64,000 bases of DNA, taken from contig RPFO01000065.1 of assembly GCA_009746045.1 (NCBI GenBank), positions 1,348,424 to 1,412,423 on the forward strand, written 5' to 3'. The position numbers and the translations under genes are program-made. This document shows positions 63,195-64,000 of the stretch, piece after piece (positions within the stretch are counted from its first letter, which is position 1; each line of letters opens with the position of its first letter). Source of the DNA: Mesostigma viride (taxonomy: Eukaryota; Streptophyta; Mesostigmatophyceae; Mesostigmatales; Mesostigmataceae). The notes below the pieces were generated by a model. It was given only the letters and a program-made list of their open reading frames with translations. It ran no database searches and was not told the DNA's origin.

Positions 63195-64000
63195 ATAGTG
63201 CATGTCCATGCCTCGATCGGCGCCATACAGTACGTAAGCACCGCGTGAAGACCAGGGCCTTGAAGAGCATATTCGATTGCGGTGCTCGCCCAGGTCCTTC
63301 GAGTGCCAGTAGGTTTTGAGCGAACGTAGCCTGGTCCTCAATTGATATATATTCATTGAGAATGATATAAATTACGGAGGTGAGATTGGCATGCAACATA
63401 AGGAAAAACCCGAAAAGAAGAACAACCCTGAAGAAATAAATAGTAATCCGACTGGCAGTCTGGCACGGACATCCAAGGATCACGCCACTCACAGCTGCAC
63501 AAGGTACAACTAACTACATCACAAAACTACGACACGCAGCAACATCGCTGCCGGCCCACCATGCAGGCCTGGGAGGGATCTAGACCGCATGGGTCGCGAC
63601 AACTGAGTCGGCCCGGGTGCGGCGGAATAACACATCAGCCACATTGCGAGTGAGGGTGAATGACAGGCGCTGCCGCCATGCAACACGATCGGACCACCAC
63701 GGCGTGCGGGCAGACCACGGGGCACTCCGACCCTCGAGGTCAAGGCGGTCTTCACGGCGCTGGCAGTACTCGTGGAAAAACTCCGCTGTCTTGGTTGGGG
63801 CCCATGGCCCCGAACTCCTCAAGGACAAAGGGGATGACCCGGTGGGGCCCCTCATTGCCGTAGGAGGCAAACTTGTCGCGCTCAGCCACCCTAGCTGCAG
63901 CTGCAGTGCCGGCATCCACAGCCGCCCAGAGGATGTGGCGACCGGAGAGCGGCCGAGCCACGGAGGGCATCGATGAGCAGGTGGCAACCCTGCATGCCCA
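63195..64000 (-). pseudogene. Possible C-terminal remnant of a LINE-type polyprotein
   Basis: On the minus strand, frames between 63970 and 63580 read AERDKFASYG, VIPFVLEEFGAMGP and, after a shift, FFHEYCQRREDRL and WRQRLSFTLTRN. This resembles the region after the RT in some non-LTR polyproteins of algae and protists, from general recollection only. 63195-63570 shows no clear gene. Confidence 0.3.

Overview
This 64 kb window comes from a eukaryotic nuclear genome and is almost entirely a nest of transposable elements. I found no host housekeeping gene, tRNA or rRNA. The mix (Copia, Ty3/Gypsy and DIRS-type retroelements, L1-like LINEs, hAT, TTAA-target and TGT..ACA transposons) would fit a repeat-rich microbial eukaryote such as a green alga, but nothing here fixes the taxon.

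Layout. (1) 1-22764 is one Copia element (A, minus strand, 3' end off the left edge). It was opened twice: element C (a second Copia family, minus, 3641-12653, TSD CCACC) landed in its gag, and element B (a sister of A, plus, 13759-21608, TSD CCGCT) landed in its ORF0. C is itself interrupted in its RT by a 5'-truncated LINE (D, 6194-7550, TSD TACTGAGTGTT). Removing each insert rejoins the host reading frame exactly. (2) 22770-23791 holds LINE fragments with (TTAA)n tails. (3) 23924-35735 is a Ty3/Gypsy element (G, TSD GCGTG). It carries a small RNase H1-type hybrid-binding ORF before gag, a truncated integrase, and an unexplained 774-codon ORF before the 3' LTR. Its 5' LTR is split by a 1.9 kb TTAA-target transposon. 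(4) 36057-39072 is a second TTAA-target element, itself carrying a TGTC-ended insert; a paralogous empty site lies at 40298-40301. (5) 40394-54832 is a degraded DIRS-like element (minus) split by a third Copia family (F, 41509-51016, TSD TCCAC) and by a LINE (51361-51894). F carries its own 1.75 kb TGTC...GACA insert with TSD CTTT. (6) 56640-57385 is a minisatellite. (7) 58293-59608 and 60220-61970 are hAT-type elements encoding only BED-finger N-termini of transposase. (8) 61971-63194 is the 3' end and LTR of an A/B-family Copia.

Main point of interest: the three Copia families share several departures from the textbook plan. LTR ends are AGTT...AACT rather than TG...CA. A retropepsin-like domain lies between integrase and RT rather than before integrase, with DT(Q/N) in place of DTG/DSG. 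The RT catalytic box reads HGDD rather than YVDD. An additional 5' ORF precedes gag. Many frameshifts separating otherwise intact domains fall in homopolymer runs, so some could be consensus-sequence errors rather than decay.
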